Shown here in pieces: positions 17,374 through 26,282 of a DNA stretch of 64,000 nt. A program made the translations under genes and the position numbers. The stretch lies in NCBI RefSeq assembly GCF_036322805.1, contig NZ_AP027272.1, positions 2,294,001-2,358,000 of the forward strand, given 5' to 3'. The DNA is from Planctobacterium marinum. Lineage in GTDB: Bacteria > Pseudomonadota > Gammaproteobacteria > Enterobacterales > Alteromonadaceae. Numbering within the stretch: the stretch's first letter is position 1; each line of letters starts with the position of its first letter. The notes under the pieces were generated by a model, which made no database searches, had not been told where the DNA came from, and saw nothing but the letters and a program-made list of their open reading frames with translations.

Positions 17374-18542
17374 GCTTGCTCTCCTGTTAAGTTTGCCGCC
17401 AACTCAATTAATGCTAAATCAGTATTTGCAGGGCCAATTAGTGAAAACCCGACAGGGGCGCAGTCTTCACAATTGAGTGGAATGTGCAATTGCGGCAGGC
17501 CACAAAGTCCTGCAAGTGCCGTTAATCCCAATAAGTAATTGCGATAATGGCCCAAATCTTCCGCACTGGTGTTGAGTAGTGGCGCAGGTCCGGGGGTTGT
17601 GGGCAGCAAAAGCGTTGTACCGTCAGCTAAAAGCGTATTCATCAATTGCTTAACCTTATCAGCTTTTTCCTGTGCCGAAGCTTCTTGCTCGGTGGTTAAG
17701 TTGCTACACCACTGAAAACGCTGCTGGATATCTGGCGCAAAATGTGGGCTGTGCTCGGTGATCCAATCTCCGTGCTGCAACCAGATTTCTCGACCTTGTA
17801 ATATCCTGAAAGCTTCACTGGCTTGAGTGAGTGTTTCTTCCTCAAAAGCGGTTTCGAAAAAATCGGTGAAACCACAGTTTTTGATAAAGGACTTTATCTG
17901 CGCAGCGTGAGAAACGCGGTTAATTAATGCTGGCACGGTACAAATGCGACCATCTAAGCCTTTGGAGGATGAGGACAACAAAACCTCTGCAACGGCATTG
18001 AGTGTTTTTAAATCTCTGGTCATCCAGCCCACAGTATCAAAGCGAGGGGCAAGAGCTACCATATTATCCGTTGCGATAACACCATGAGTTGGTCGTAAAC
18101 CAAATAAACCATTGTAGGAAGCGGGGACTCTTATGGAGCCACCTGTATCTGTCCCCAAACCAATATCCGCTTGATTATTGGCAACAGCAGTCGCCGACCC
18201 ACTAGAGGAGCCACCGGGTAGTCTGTTCGAAGCCTTTACGTTGACGGGCGTCCCATAATGCACATTTTGTCCATTGAGGCTGTAAGCCAGCTCATCAGTG
18301 ATGGTTTTACCCACAAAAATAGCGCCATGGGAGAGCAATTTGGACACTACCGAGCTTGTTGAGTCAGGTGTAGGGTGGGTTTTTAACCAGTCAGGATTAC
18401 CTGCTGTTGTGGGTATTCCGGCAATATGGAACAAATCTTTAACTGCCAGAGTTAAACCCGAGAGTTTGTCGCTTTGTTGGCTGTCTGAAGCACTGTGTTG
18501 CTTACTGGGCCGATAAATAAAGGGATCTGTATTGGTTTTCAT
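17370..18542 (-). CDS. Amidase-signature family hydrolase
   Basis: A 390-residue amidase with the complete Ser-cisSer-Lys triad: Lys35 in LAVKD, Ser112 in GGSSSGS and nucleophile Ser136 in DTGGSIRVP. It is shorter than GatA or AtzE (about 460-480). First gene of the operon, it overlaps the GGT-fold gene by 4 bp. In Klebsiella a related amidase gene (hpxY) accompanies the oxamate hydrolase, so oxalurate or another ureide amide is a plausible substrate. This is inference; the sequence alone fixes only the family. Confidence 0.88.
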   Translation of the reverse strand: MKTNTDPFIYRPSKQHSASDSQQSDKLSGLTLAVKDLFHIAGIPTTAGNPDWLKTHPTPDSTSSVVSKLLSHGAIFVGKTITDELAYSLNGQNVHYGTPVNVKASNRLPGGSSSGSATAVANNQADIGLGTDTGGSIRVPASYNGLFGLRPTHGVIATDNMVALAPRFDTVGWMTRDLKTLNAVAEVLLSSSSKGLDGRICTVPALINRVSHAAQIKSFIKNCGFTDFFETAFEEETLTQASEAFRILQGREIWLQHGDWITEHSPHFAPDIQQRFQWCSNLTTEQEASAQEKADKVKQLMNTLLADGTTLLLPTTPGPAPLLNTSAEDLGHYRNYLLGLTALAGLCGLPQLHIPLNCEDCAPVGFSLIGPANTDLALIELAANLTGEQA

Positions 18543-18703
18543 CGTTAATTCAAATTAAAAAAATAAATGCGCTGGCGGTGATATAACAACTAAGGGCTAG
18601 CGGTAGAGCTAAGAATAGTTCACGCAATCGAAGAAAGAGTACTTGCGCATCTGATTTACTCACAATAGAACAATTTAATGAAAGTTACAAATTGTTTTTA
18701 TCG

Positions 18704-18719
18704 TGAAACAAATGTTTCA
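18704..18719. promoter_or_regulatory. Palindromic operator candidate for the RpiR regulator
   Basis: TGAAACA-AA-TGTTTCA, a perfect 7+7 inverted repeat, lies 162 bp upstream of the amidase start and just beyond the terminator of the RpiR gene. RpiR-type regulators bind short TGAAA/TTTCA-style palindromes in several systems, so it is the best operator candidate for the ureide operon. Confidence 0.6.
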
Positions 18720-18743
18720 TTGGTTGGACCTGTCAGGTTCCAC

Positions 18744-18770
18744 AAAAAAGCCGCTCCTTTTGGCAGCGAC
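18744..18770 (-). terminator. Terminator of the RpiR gene
   Basis: On the minus strand GTCGCT(G)CC pairs with GGAGCGGC around AAAA and is followed by six T residues. It starts about 12 bp after the RpiR stop and separates the regulator transcript from the amidase operon. Confidence 0.7.
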
Positions 18771-18782
18771 AAAAGTCTCTGT

Positions 18783-19598
18783 TTAAATATCTTCTAATTC
18801 ACCGAGGGTGCGGTAACCATCTGAGATGGCGGCACTGCGCTCAGCAGCTGACTCGCCGAGTGTATTATAGACGGAGTGGCATAGCATGGAGATCATGCTC
18901 ATTGGTGCCGCGTAACTGTCCATAGCCAGCTCTTCTCCAAGGGAACACACTAACAGGTGGTCAACATCGTCTTTGTATATTTGGCCAGTACTGTCGGTAA
19001 GCAGAATGATACTGGTGCATTTTTTTAACTCGGTTAATAGCGACTTGAATACCCTGGGGCGTCTTCTGAAACCCACTACAATGGCCACTTCTCCTTTTAC
19101 GATGCCGTGTAATTCTTCACTGATAGTTTGTCCAGGTTGCGGCAGGAGCCTGACCCTGTCTCTTAGTTGCAATAGTTGTCGTTGCAAATGCATGGCCATA
19201 GGGTAGCTATTGCGATAACCAAAAATGCTGATGCGATCAGCGTTACAAATCGATTCGGTGATTTGTTCCAAGCCATAACGCTGCAAGTATTCCCAAGCCG
19301 CTTTAATGCGTTGGTATTCACCTTCCAGAAAGCGTTTGTCACCCTTGTTGGATGCGATTGGTTGCCCTTGCGCGCGAAGCTCTTGTTTCACCACCAAATG
19401 ATTTTCATAACCGAGCTGTCTGAAAAAGCGGCTTACAGTTGCCTTTGAAGTATTACAGGCCTCGGCAATATCACTGGTAGACAGTTTAAGCACCAACAGT
19501 GGATCGTTTTGCAAAAAGGTGGCGATATCCCGTGCACTAGGGGGTAATTCCCCATAGTTTTGCTCTATACGTTGCAAAAAGGGCAAAGTGTTGTTCAA
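18783..19598 (-). CDS. RpiR-family transcriptional regulator
   Basis: A 271-residue regulator with an N-terminal RpiR helix-turn-helix (about 1-77, including [25 protein letters not shown]) and a C-terminal SIS domain (about 105-240, with [16 protein letters not shown] and [12 protein letters not shown]) that binds a sugar-phosphate or other phosphorylated or acidic effector. It sits upstream of, and in the same direction as, the ureide operon, with its own terminator and a palindrome in between. It is therefore the probable controller of that operon. It is divergent from cobB. Confidence 0.88.
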   Translation of the reverse strand: MNNTLPFLQRIEQNYGELPPSARDIATFLQNDPLLVLKLSTSDIAEACNTSKATVSRFFRQLGYENHLVVKQELRAQGQPIASNKGDKRFLEGEYQRIKAAWEYLQRYGLEQITESICNADRISIFGYRNSYPMAMHLQRQLLQLRDRVRLLPQPGQTISEELHGIVKGEVAIVVGFRRRPRVFKSLLTELKKCTSIILLTDSTGQIYKDDVDHLLVCSLGEELAMDSYAAPMSMISMLCHSVYNTLGESAAERSAAISDGYRTLGELEDI

Positions 19599-19686
19599 AT
19601 GCCTGTTCTCGTTAGCCTTTTGGATTATTAGAACACAAAGGCTGACAGATCCTCAACTTTGGAAAATAAATGAGCAAGAAGTCAAA

Positions 19687-20379
19687 ATGAGCAAAGTTGT
19701 CGTATTAACCGGCGCTGGAATATCGGCGGAGTCGGGACTGAAAACGTTTCGCGATAATGACGGATTATGGGAAGAGCATCGCGTAGAAGAGGTGGCAACG
19801 CCCGAAGCTTTTGCGCTGAACCCTGATCTCGTGTACCGATTCTACAATCTGCGCAGAGCACAACTGCAATCCCCTGAAGTGCAACCCAACACAGCCCACT
19901 ACGCCCTGGCAGAATTGGAAAAAAAGTTAGGACGCGATTTACTGATTGTTACTCAGAATGTCGATAATCTGCATGAAAGAGCGGGCAACAAAAATGTGTT
20001 ACATATGCACGGTGAGTTGTTAGCGGCAAAGTGCTGCAAAACCGGAAAATCGATTCCCTGGACTGAGAGCCTCGACCAAGGGAATGCTTGCAGCTGTTGT
20101 TATCCAGCCAGAAGAATGCGACCCGATATCGTGTGGTTTGGAGAGATGCCATACCACATGGAGGACATATATGATGCCCTCTACAATGCAGATATATTTA
20201 TTGCCATTGGCACATCTGGCCATGTATACCCGGCCGCTGGTTTTGTTTCTCAAGCGGCCAACTTTGGCGCTCGTACTGTGGAAATTAATATGGAGCCCAG
20301 CGCGGTAGAATCGCATTTTGATGAACAATACTACGGGCTGGCTTCTGAGCGAGTTCCGGAGTTTTTAAGTTCACTTTGA
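19687..20379 (+). CDS. cobB: NAD-dependent protein deacylase CobB (sirtuin, class III)
   Basis: A 230-residue sirtuin that removes acetyl or succinyl groups from lysine using NAD. It shows [15 protein letters not shown] (NAD binding), [12 protein letters not shown], catalytic His108 in LHMHGE and a cysteine set (116, 117, 135, 137, 138) for the zinc module. Tyr53 and Arg56 in YNLRR are the pair linked to desuccinylation in CobB/SIRT5. The ATG at 19687 is preferred over the longer frame from 19588, which overlaps the divergent regulator and adds residues not seen in sirtuins. The LysE-type gene follows 31 bp later. Confidence 0.93.
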   Translation: MSKVVVLTGAGISAESGLKTFRDNDGLWEEHRVEEVATPEAFALNPDLVYRFYNLRRAQLQSPEVQPNTAHYALAELEKKLGRDLLIVTQNVDNLHERAGNKNVLHMHGELLAAKCCKTGKSIPWTESLDQGNACSCCYPARRMRPDIVWFGEMPYHMEDIYDALYNADIFIAIGTSGHVYPAAGFVSQAANFGARTVEINMEPSAVESHFDEQYYGLASERVPEFLSSL

Positions 20380-20410
20380 TAACCATAATTGTATAAGGAA
20401 CACACTGCTA

Positions 20411-21049
20411 ATGGATGTTTTTAATCTCTACTGGGTAGAGTTTCTCACTATTGCTGTTGCACACCTCGTCGCCGTGGCCAGTCCCGGGCCAGATTTTGCC
20501 ATCGTTTTAAAAAATAGTGTGAGCTTTGGACGGCGTGCCGGCATTATTACCAGTATTGGAGTCGGCTTAGGTATACTTTTGCATGTGGCTTATTCCTTGG
20601 CTGGAATAGGGTTGTTGATCAAAACGACACCTTGGCTGTTTACCGTGTTCAGCTATGCTGCAGCGGCTTACCTTATCTGGATTGGTATTAATGCCTTGAG
20701 AAGTGCCCCAGCAGCACCATCTGAAACCGAAGCCCCGGTAGCATCGCAACTCACCATTTCCGATAAAAAAGCCTTTTGGACAGGTTTCTTAACCAATGGT
20801 TTGAACCCAAAAGCGACGTTGTTCTTTCTCTCTTTGTTTGCAGTTATTGTCAGCGTGGATACGCCGATGACCATAAAAGCGGTTTACGGCGTATATCTGA
20901 CAATAGCAACGGGTGTCTGGTTTTGTTTTCTCTCGTATGTATTAAGTTCTCGCAAAGTACGAGACTTCATTGGCAGCAACAGTCACTGGTTTGATCGTGT
21001 AATGGGGGCCATCTTGATAGCCCTGGCGATTAAGCTACTCACTTCCTGA
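20411..21049 (+). CDS. LysE/RhtB-family amino acid exporter
   Basis: A 212-residue inner-membrane protein with about six hydrophobic segments. The family signature near the N terminus is AVASPGPDFAIVLKNSVSFGRRAG, and the central segment is GFLTNGLNPKATLFFLSLF. Such proteins export amino acids such as threonine, homoserine or lysine. It follows cobB closely and ends at a hairpin terminator, so it is probably co-transcribed with cobB. The substrate is unknown. Confidence 0.9.
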   Translation: MDVFNLYWVEFLTIAVAHLVAVASPGPDFAIVLKNSVSFGRRAGIITSIGVGLGILLHVAYSLAGIGLLIKTTPWLFTVFSYAAAAYLIWIGINALRSAPAAPSETEAPVASQLTISDKKAFWTGFLTNGLNPKATLFFLSLFAVIVSVDTPMTIKAVYGVYLTIATGVWFCFLSYVLSSRKVRDFIGSNSHWFDRVMGAILIALAIKLLTS

Positions 21050-21077
21050 ACAATAGTTTCGTTCAATTTTATCGAAT

Positions 21078-21105
21078 AAAAAGGCGCAATTTATGCGCTC
21101 TTTTA
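21078..21105 (+). terminator. Terminator after the LysE-type gene
   Basis: AAAAAG-GCGCA (ending 21088), loop ATTTA, TGCGC-TCTTTT (21094-21104). The stem is flanked by A and T runs. Confidence 0.7.
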
Positions 21106-21154
21106 TTTCATTTTTAGCGCAATAATAGTCACAGTTATTTTTCTGGAGACTGTG

Positions 21155-21988
21155 ATGCATATACTCTCAAAACGTCCCTCGATAAACACCCAAGATGGCG
21201 ATGGGGTGAAAATACGTCGTGTAGCGGATTTCAATTTTCTCGCATTGGATCCTTTTCTGATGATTGATGAGCTTAAATCCGATGATGAGCAAGACTACAT
21301 CGGTGGCTTTCCGCCACATCCCCACAGAGGCATTGAAACCTTTACCTATATTTTAAAAGGTGGCTTTGAGCATCAAGATCAGATGGGCAATAAAAAGGCT
21401 ATAAAGGCGGGGGATGTGCAGTGGATGAGCACGGGGTTTGGGGTTGTGCACTCTGAAATGCCACTGGCTGATGCTAATGAGGGCATGCATGGCTTTCAAA
21501 TATGGCTCAATATGCCGGCAAGTGAAAAACTGCGACCAGCGCAGTATCAAGATAGTACTGAAAAACCGGTTGCTGAATACAATTTACCTCAAGGCAAAGT
21601 GCGTGTTTTGGCAGGCGAATTTCAATTGCACGGACAGCATTGTGTCGGAAACCTGAACGGTCTTGCTGGCAATGGCGCCATAGCAGATTTGCAACTGCAG
21701 GCCAATGTCATGGTGAGCCTTGATGCACAGCAAGAGGGCTTCTTAGGGGCTTATATCTATAAGGGTAGTGTCTGGGGAGCCAAAGAAGGGGAGTTTGTGA
21801 TCCTCAATGCTGAGCAAGTTAATACCTTGGAGACCAACAATGATGGTGCCGGGATATTATTATTTAAGGGACAGCCAATCAAAGAAAAGATTGCTCACAT
21901 GGGCCCCTTTGTGATGAATACTCAGGAAGAGTTGCAGCAAGCTGTTCGAGATTATCAATCTGGTAAATTTGGTGAGCTGACACTCTGA
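21155..21988 (+). CDS. Pirin family protein
   Basis: A 277-residue bicupin metal-binding protein of the pirin/YhhW group. The N-terminal cupin carries GGFPPHPHRGIETFTY (metal His55 and His57) and STGFGVVHSEMP (third His and Glu), the standard ligand set. Some members act as quercetin dioxygenases; others have unknown roles. GGAG lies seven bases before the ATG at 21155; a GTG codon precedes it directly. It is single, with a strong terminator downstream. Confidence 0.92.
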   Translation: MHILSKRPSINTQDGDGVKIRRVADFNFLALDPFLMIDELKSDDEQDYIGGFPPHPHRGIETFTYILKGGFEHQDQMGNKKAIKAGDVQWMSTGFGVVHSEMPLADANEGMHGFQIWLNMPASEKLRPAQYQDSTEKPVAEYNLPQGKVRVLAGEFQLHGQHCVGNLNGLAGNGAIADLQLQANVMVSLDAQQEGFLGAYIYKGSVWGAKEGEFVILNAEQVNTLETNNDGAGILLFKGQPIKEKIAHMGPFVMNTQEELQQAVRDYQSGKFGELTL

Positions 21989-21999
21989 TTTTTGTACCG

Positions 22000-22030
22000 A
22001 AAAAACAAAAAGCCCCCGTAATTCGGGGGC
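22000..22030. terminator. Bidirectional terminator between pirin and DUF4097-like genes
   Basis: GCCCCCG (22012-22018), loop TAATT, CGGGGGC (22024-22030). The A-rich stretch on the left gives a T tract for the minus-strand gene. Confidence 0.85.
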
Positions 22031-22083
22031 GAACACGCCCAATTAGCGCATAACGGGAGACAACCGTTTAGTCGATGTGAAGG

Positions 22084-22695
22084 TTAGTCACGTACGTCAA
22101 TGTCACCAACGCCTACATCGATTTCAATTTCATATTCACCTGTACCACGCCACTCAATGGATTCATTAACGATATTGCGCTCGCGATCAGCGCCTTTGAA
22201 ACCATCCAGATCTGCGCCACCTACGCCAGACTCTAATTCAATTTCGCGATAGTTATCAGAGGCTAACTCAATATCCACTTCACCGACACCAACATCAATG
22301 GAGGCACTGCGTTCAAAGTCTTCAATCTCGACTTCACCGACGCCAAGATCAATCTCAATATTGGCCGTTTTGGGTAGTTTGACAATCCAAGTTTGCACTA
22401 CGTCCTCAACGTCAATTTCCAGAGAAATATCATCAGCATCACCGCGGACTTTGAGTTCTACATCGTCCAGGTCTGCTGAGCTGAACCAATCGTTATCACT
22501 TTCTTTTACTTCGATATCCAGCTTTATGGTATCGCCGTCGTAGGTTTCGATTTGGATACTACCCACTGCAACTTCAAAGTGAACTTGAGCATTCTCAGAT
22601 AAGTCGATGGACTCAGACAGGTTAACCCGGTCTTTGGCGAAACTGGCAGATGTGAATAAGGTTGCAGCGATGGCGAGTGCGATTTTGGTTTTCAT
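22084..22695 (-). CDS. Secreted DUF4097-like acidic beta-repeat protein
   Basis: A 203-residue protein with a cleavable signal peptide (MKTKIALAIAATLFTSASFA). The mature part is very acidic and built of short beta-strand repeats with GVGEVEIEDF, GVGEVDIELA, SGVGGADLDGF and GVGDIDV, as in the right-handed beta folds grouped under DUF4097. It should lie in the periplasm or outside. It has no enzymatic motif, and its function is unknown. It is transcribed alone toward the shared terminator. Confidence 0.75.
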   Translation of the reverse strand: MKTKIALAIAATLFTSASFAKDRVNLSESIDLSENAQVHFEVAVGSIQIETYDGDTIKLDIEVKESDNDWFSSADLDDVELKVRGDADDISLEIDVEDVVQTWIVKLPKTANIEIDLGVGEVEIEDFERSASIDVGVGEVDIELASDNYREIELESGVGGADLDGFKGADRERNIVNESIEWRGTGEYEIEIDVGVGDIDVRD

Positions 22696-22991
22696 TGTGT
22701 TCTCCAGAACCTTTTTTCGTAAATAACGCGTATGTGCTCTAACTTAGTTTTAACTATGGCAAATTGAATGCCAATTGAAATATCCAGTAAAAACAATAAG
22801 ATATGATATTTAGCAGACGTCTTATGGAATCCAAATACTAATTTCTGGCTAATATGACTAATAAACTAAAGTTTTCGCTAACAATAAGAACAAGCGTAAA
22901 ATATTAATTTATCGTCATAGCTGTTCAGACAATGCATTCCAATTTCTTGCTGCTATACTAGTCGCCCTCAAAATAGCAAAGGTTTAAATCG

Positions 22992-23792
22992 TTGTTAGAA
23001 AAAAACACGCAAAAAAGACAAGCCAGTGTTGAGTCTGCTCTCAATGGTGATTATGAGTTTGATTTAAAAGCGGTTTTTGATGAGGGATGGAAACTGACTC
23101 AGGCTGATAAATCGTCAATAGTACAGGGCATGTTGGTGGTGATTGTGATTGCCATGAGCATTATGCTAATGGCCGCTTATGTTTCTGAGGCCAAAGGCAT
23201 CTCTTGGGAGGAGCCTGGCTTTCGTTTCGGTCTCGATATCATCATGGCAGTACTGATTGCTCCATTAACTGCTGCTTTGATGATGATGGGGATAAAGTCC
23301 AGCGTGGGGCGCAAAAATTATTTAGCGGATCTGTTTGGTTTCATTAATCGCACGCTGGTCATTACCGTTACTGTGGTCATGACCACGGCTATTGTGCAAA
23401 TTGGTCTTTTATTCCTGGTGTTGCCGGGTCTATATTTAATGATAGCCACTGGCTTTGCGATACCTTTAGTGCTTGAAAAAAACATGTTGCCCGCAAAAGC
23501 GATATTTACCTCCATTAAAGTGGTAAATCATCAATGGCTTAACTTCGTAAAATTATACGCTGTATTTTTTGCGCTGTTATTGTTGGTGGCATTAACATTC
23601 GGTATTGCCATGATCTGGGTAGCTCCCTTCTATTATAATGTGAAGGGAATTTTGTATCGGGATATTTTTGGAGTACAAAATGCAGAAACGATTTCTCAAT
23701 CAGAAGGTGAGGTTATGACATCCGCAGACACTCAATCTTCTGAGCTTAAAACACCTGATCAGAGCGGTAAAGACGACCACTTCAATGCATAA
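22992..23792 (+). CDS. Multi-pass membrane protein upstream of bax
   Basis: A 266-residue inner-membrane protein with about six hydrophobic segments (first at 42-63), hydrophilic ends, and an acidic/Ser-rich C-terminal tail. It starts with TTG at 22992, preceded by AAAGG nine bases upstream; no ATG lies near. It overlaps bax by 8 bp and is therefore coupled to it. Comparable membrane proteins accompany bax in Alteromonadales. The function is unknown. Confidence 0.75.
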   Translation: MLEKNTQKRQASVESALNGDYEFDLKAVFDEGWKLTQADKSSIVQGMLVVIVIAMSIMLMAAYVSEAKGISWEEPGFRFGLDIIMAVLIAPLTAALMMMGIKSSVGRKNYLADLFGFINRTLVITVTVVMTTAIVQIGLLFLVLPGLYLMIATGFAIPLVLEKNMLPAKAIFTSIKVVNHQWLNFVKLYAVFFALLLLVALTFGIAMIWVAPFYYNVKGILYRDIFGVQNAETISQSEGEVMTSADTQSSELKTPDQSGKDDHFNA

Positions 23793-24615
23793 GTCTTTGC
23801 GTTCTCGGTTGTGGATTGGAGGCGTGACGCTGATTGGGGTTGTAGCGTTTTTATATCCGTTCCTGCTGCCCCCCCAACCGCCTGCTGAAGTCGTTACTAC
23901 ACGGTTAGTCAGGGCGGAGCCAATCCCCGATTTTTCATCTTTTCAGCAGGTGACAGAAAAAAAGCGGGCGTTTTTCAGCTATTTGCTACCAGAAATAGAA
24001 AAGCAAAATGAAATCATACTGTCGCAACGTACATTTATTTTAGCATTACAAAGTTTATGGCTTGCCAAAGATCAAAAACCTGATGCACTCAACCCGGCAC
24101 AGCACGAACGGCTGGCGGAATTAGCACAAGAGTACAATGTTAAGTTTCCGGGCCTCAGCGCTACTTTTTTTAATAAACTACTGACTAAAGTCGACATTAT
24201 CCCCAAGGAACTGGTATTGGTTCAGGCGGCGAATGAGTCAGCCTGGGGAACATCTCGTTTTGCGCGCCAGGGCTATAATTTTTTTGGTATGTGGTGTTAT
24301 CGCAAAGGCTGTGGTTTTGTGCCGCGCCAGCGGGATGATGACATGAATCACGAAGTGGCAAAATACAGAAGCTTGTCCCAAGGGGTGGCGAAATACTTGA
24401 ATACGCTTAACCGACATTTTGCTTACCAGGATTTACGCTATATACGCGCAGTATTACGCAAAACACAGCAACCTATTACGGCTGAAATGTTGGCTGAGGG
24501 CTTGCTCCATTACTCAGAGCGCGGCCAGGCTTATGTGGAAGAGCTACAAGCCATGATCCGCGTTAACCGAAAACACATGAAATATGCACAGGAACAAAAA
24601 GTTGAAAATGGTTAG
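23785..24615 (+). CDS. bax: Bax-type glucosaminidase-family protein
   Basis: A 276-residue protein with one N-terminal membrane anchor or uncleaved signal (about 9-27) and a C-terminal glucosaminidase/FlgJ-like domain (about 140-265). The catalytic-domain hallmark is ELVLVQAANESAWGTSRFARQGYNFFGMWCY, with the catalytic-type Glu in ANESAWG. It probably acts on peptidoglycan in the periplasm. It lies between the membrane-protein gene and the DUF2987-like gene, overlapping both by 8 bp. Confidence 0.88.
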   Translation: MHKSLRSRLWIGGVTLIGVVAFLYPFLLPPQPPAEVVTTRLVRAEPIPDFSSFQQVTEKKRAFFSYLLPEIEKQNEIILSQRTFILALQSLWLAKDQKPDALNPAQHERLAELAQEYNVKFPGLSATFFNKLLTKVDIIPKELVLVQAANESAWGTSRFARQGYNFFGMWCYRKGCGFVPRQRDDDMNHEVAKYRSLSQGVAKYLNTLNRHFAYQDLRYIRAVLRKTQQPITAEMLAEGLLHYSERGQAYVEELQAMIRVNRKHMKYAQEQKVENG

Positions 24616-25243
24616 ATGGATCCTATTGTTGGTTATTGGATTAAGTGGTAACTCTCTATGGGCGGGCGAGTTGCATCTTGAGTACGCCGATTTTTATAGT
24701 CACCTGAGGAAACTAAACGGCGAAGAACTTCAGTCACTGCAATTCGCCTTTGGTTTTTTACACGTGCAAAGCAAAGACTTGTGCCGGGTATCGTCGGTGT
24801 TGATTGATACTGATAAAAAAGATATCGACGTTCCTGTACAGTCTAATCGCCGTTTTGTATTGCCCAATGAAAAAGCCCTAAAAATGGCTAAAGCCAGATT
24901 ACTGGTCAAGCTTGAAGAGCCGCAAAACCAATGTGATTTATCGGTGCTTTTGGAAGTGAAACCCGAGCTGTTTGCTGAGCCCGTCAATGCTTCGCAACTG
25001 CTTAGCTATTTTCATTCTTTTGAAGCATTCTTTGACAAAATGGGGGGCTTTTTGTCTTTTATGATGCCATCACCAGAGGGGCTGCAAATTACCTTTAACG
25101 ATCCCACTACAGTGCCCAAAGCCTTTAGCGCCAGCGCAAAACTTGTTGGTGAACATTGGCAGATAAAACAAGAAGATATTGAGCGATTGCTCGATACTAA
25201 ATTGAGCGGCATCAAGCAGATCACTGCATTGATGCCCAATTAA
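24608..25243 (+). CDS. Exported DUF2987-like protein
   Basis: A 211-residue protein starting MVRWILLLVIGLSGNSLWAG, a signal peptide. The ATG at 24608 overlaps bax by 8 bp; an earlier in-frame ATG (24584) would lengthen the polar N terminus. The mature part resembles DUF2987 proteins (LEYADFYSHLRKLN, followed by a FGFLHVQ segment). The role is unknown; the operon suggests envelope work with Bax. It ends 4 bp from the convergent ttcA stop. Confidence 0.72.
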   Translation: MVRWILLLVIGLSGNSLWAGELHLEYADFYSHLRKLNGEELQSLQFAFGFLHVQSKDLCRVSSVLIDTDKKDIDVPVQSNRRFVLPNEKALKMAKARLLVKLEEPQNQCDLSVLLEVKPELFAEPVNASQLLSYFHSFEAFFDKMGGFLSFMMPSPEGLQITFNDPTTVPKAFSASAKLVGEHWQIKQEDIERLLDTKLSGIKQITALMPN

Positions 25244-25247
25244 TACC

Positions 25248-26162
25248 CTAACTTAACTCGATCGTTTCAACTTCTGAATTCGCTGATTCAATCTCTGAAT
25301 CGGAAAACTCCGGCGTATCAAAGGCGATATCACCTTCTTCAGGTATTTCGCCTGTGGTACTGATATCGACAAAATTGTACAAGTTGGGATCCGCCAGGTG
25401 AGAAGGGGTGACATTTTGTAATGCGCGGAACATATTCTCAATGCGTCCCGGATATTGTTTCGACCAGTCCTGTAGCATGTTTTTAATCATCTTACGCTGC
25501 AGGTTTTCTTGTGAGCCGCAGAGGTTGCAGGGAATGATAGGGAACTCCATTTTTTCTGCGTATTTGGCGATATCTTTTTCACAGGCATAAGCCAATGGAC
25601 GAATAACGATATTCTTGCCATCGTCACTCACCAACTTGGGCGGCATAGACTTCATGCGGCCACCATGAAACATGTTGAGTAACAGGGTTTCCAGCATATC
25701 ATCACGATGATGGCCCAAAGCTATCTTTGTAGCCCCAAGTTCCTGTGCTGTGCGGTACAAAATGCCGCGTCTTAGCCGGCTGCACAAAGAGCAGGTGGTT
25801 TTACCCTCGGGGATTTTTTCTTTGACAATCGAATAAGTATCTTCGTTTACTATTAAATACTCGACGCCGATTTTATTCAGGTATTGCGGTAGCACGTGTT
25901 CCGGAAAACCAGGCTGTTTCTGATCCAGATTCACAGCCACAATATCAAAATTGATGGGGGCGATATTCTTTAAGAACATCAAAATATCCAACAGAGTATA
26001 ACTGTCTTTTCCGCCTGATAAGCACACCATCACCTTGTCACCATCTTCAATCATATTAAAGTCGGCGATGGCTTTGCCAACACAACGACGCAGTCGTTTC
26101 TGTAGTTTGTTGAAACTGTATTGCTGTTTACTTTTGGTGAGGTGATTTACTGCTTCGGACAT
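25248..26162 (-). CDS. ttcA: tRNA 2-thiocytidine(32) synthetase TtcA
   Basis: Installs 2-thiocytidine at tRNA position 32 using ATP and an iron-sulfur cluster. The PP-loop SGGKDS is at residues 49-54. CxxC pairs are at Cys124/127 ([12 protein letters not shown]) and Cys212/215 (PCNLCGSQ), as in TtcA, with [14 protein letters not shown] between. The C-terminal tail is acidic and Ser-rich. Its 304 residues match the family. It is transcribed alone; its stop lies 4 bp from the convergent gene. Confidence 0.95.
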   Translation of the reverse strand: MSEAVNHLTKSKQQYSFNKLQKRLRRCVGKAIADFNMIEDGDKVMVCLSGGKDSYTLLDILMFLKNIAPINFDIVAVNLDQKQPGFPEHVLPQYLNKIGVEYLIVNEDTYSIVKEKIPEGKTTCSLCSRLRRGILYRTAQELGATKIALGHHRDDMLETLLLNMFHGGRMKSMPPKLVSDDGKNIVIRPLAYACEKDIAKYAEKMEFPIIPCNLCGSQENLQRKMIKNMLQDWSKQYPGRIENMFRALQNVTPSHLADPNLYNFVDISTTGEIPEEGDIAFDTPEFSDSEIESANSEVETIELS

Positions 26163-26223
26163 CGACCGCTACTCTATACTTGTATGAAAAATGTGCTGTA
26201 AAAATGGCGGCAGAGTATAACGC

Positions 26224-26264
26224 AAAAATCCCCCAAAGTAACATATTTGCTACTGTGGGGGATT
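26224..26264 (-). terminator. Terminator of uspE
   Basis: AATCCCCCA (26227-26235) pairs with TGGGGGATT (26256-26264), with an inner AGTA/TACT stem. On the minus strand it is followed by TTTT. It begins about 20 bp after the uspE stop. Confidence 0.8.
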
Positions 26265-26282
26265 GCAAAGTCGTTTAATTTA

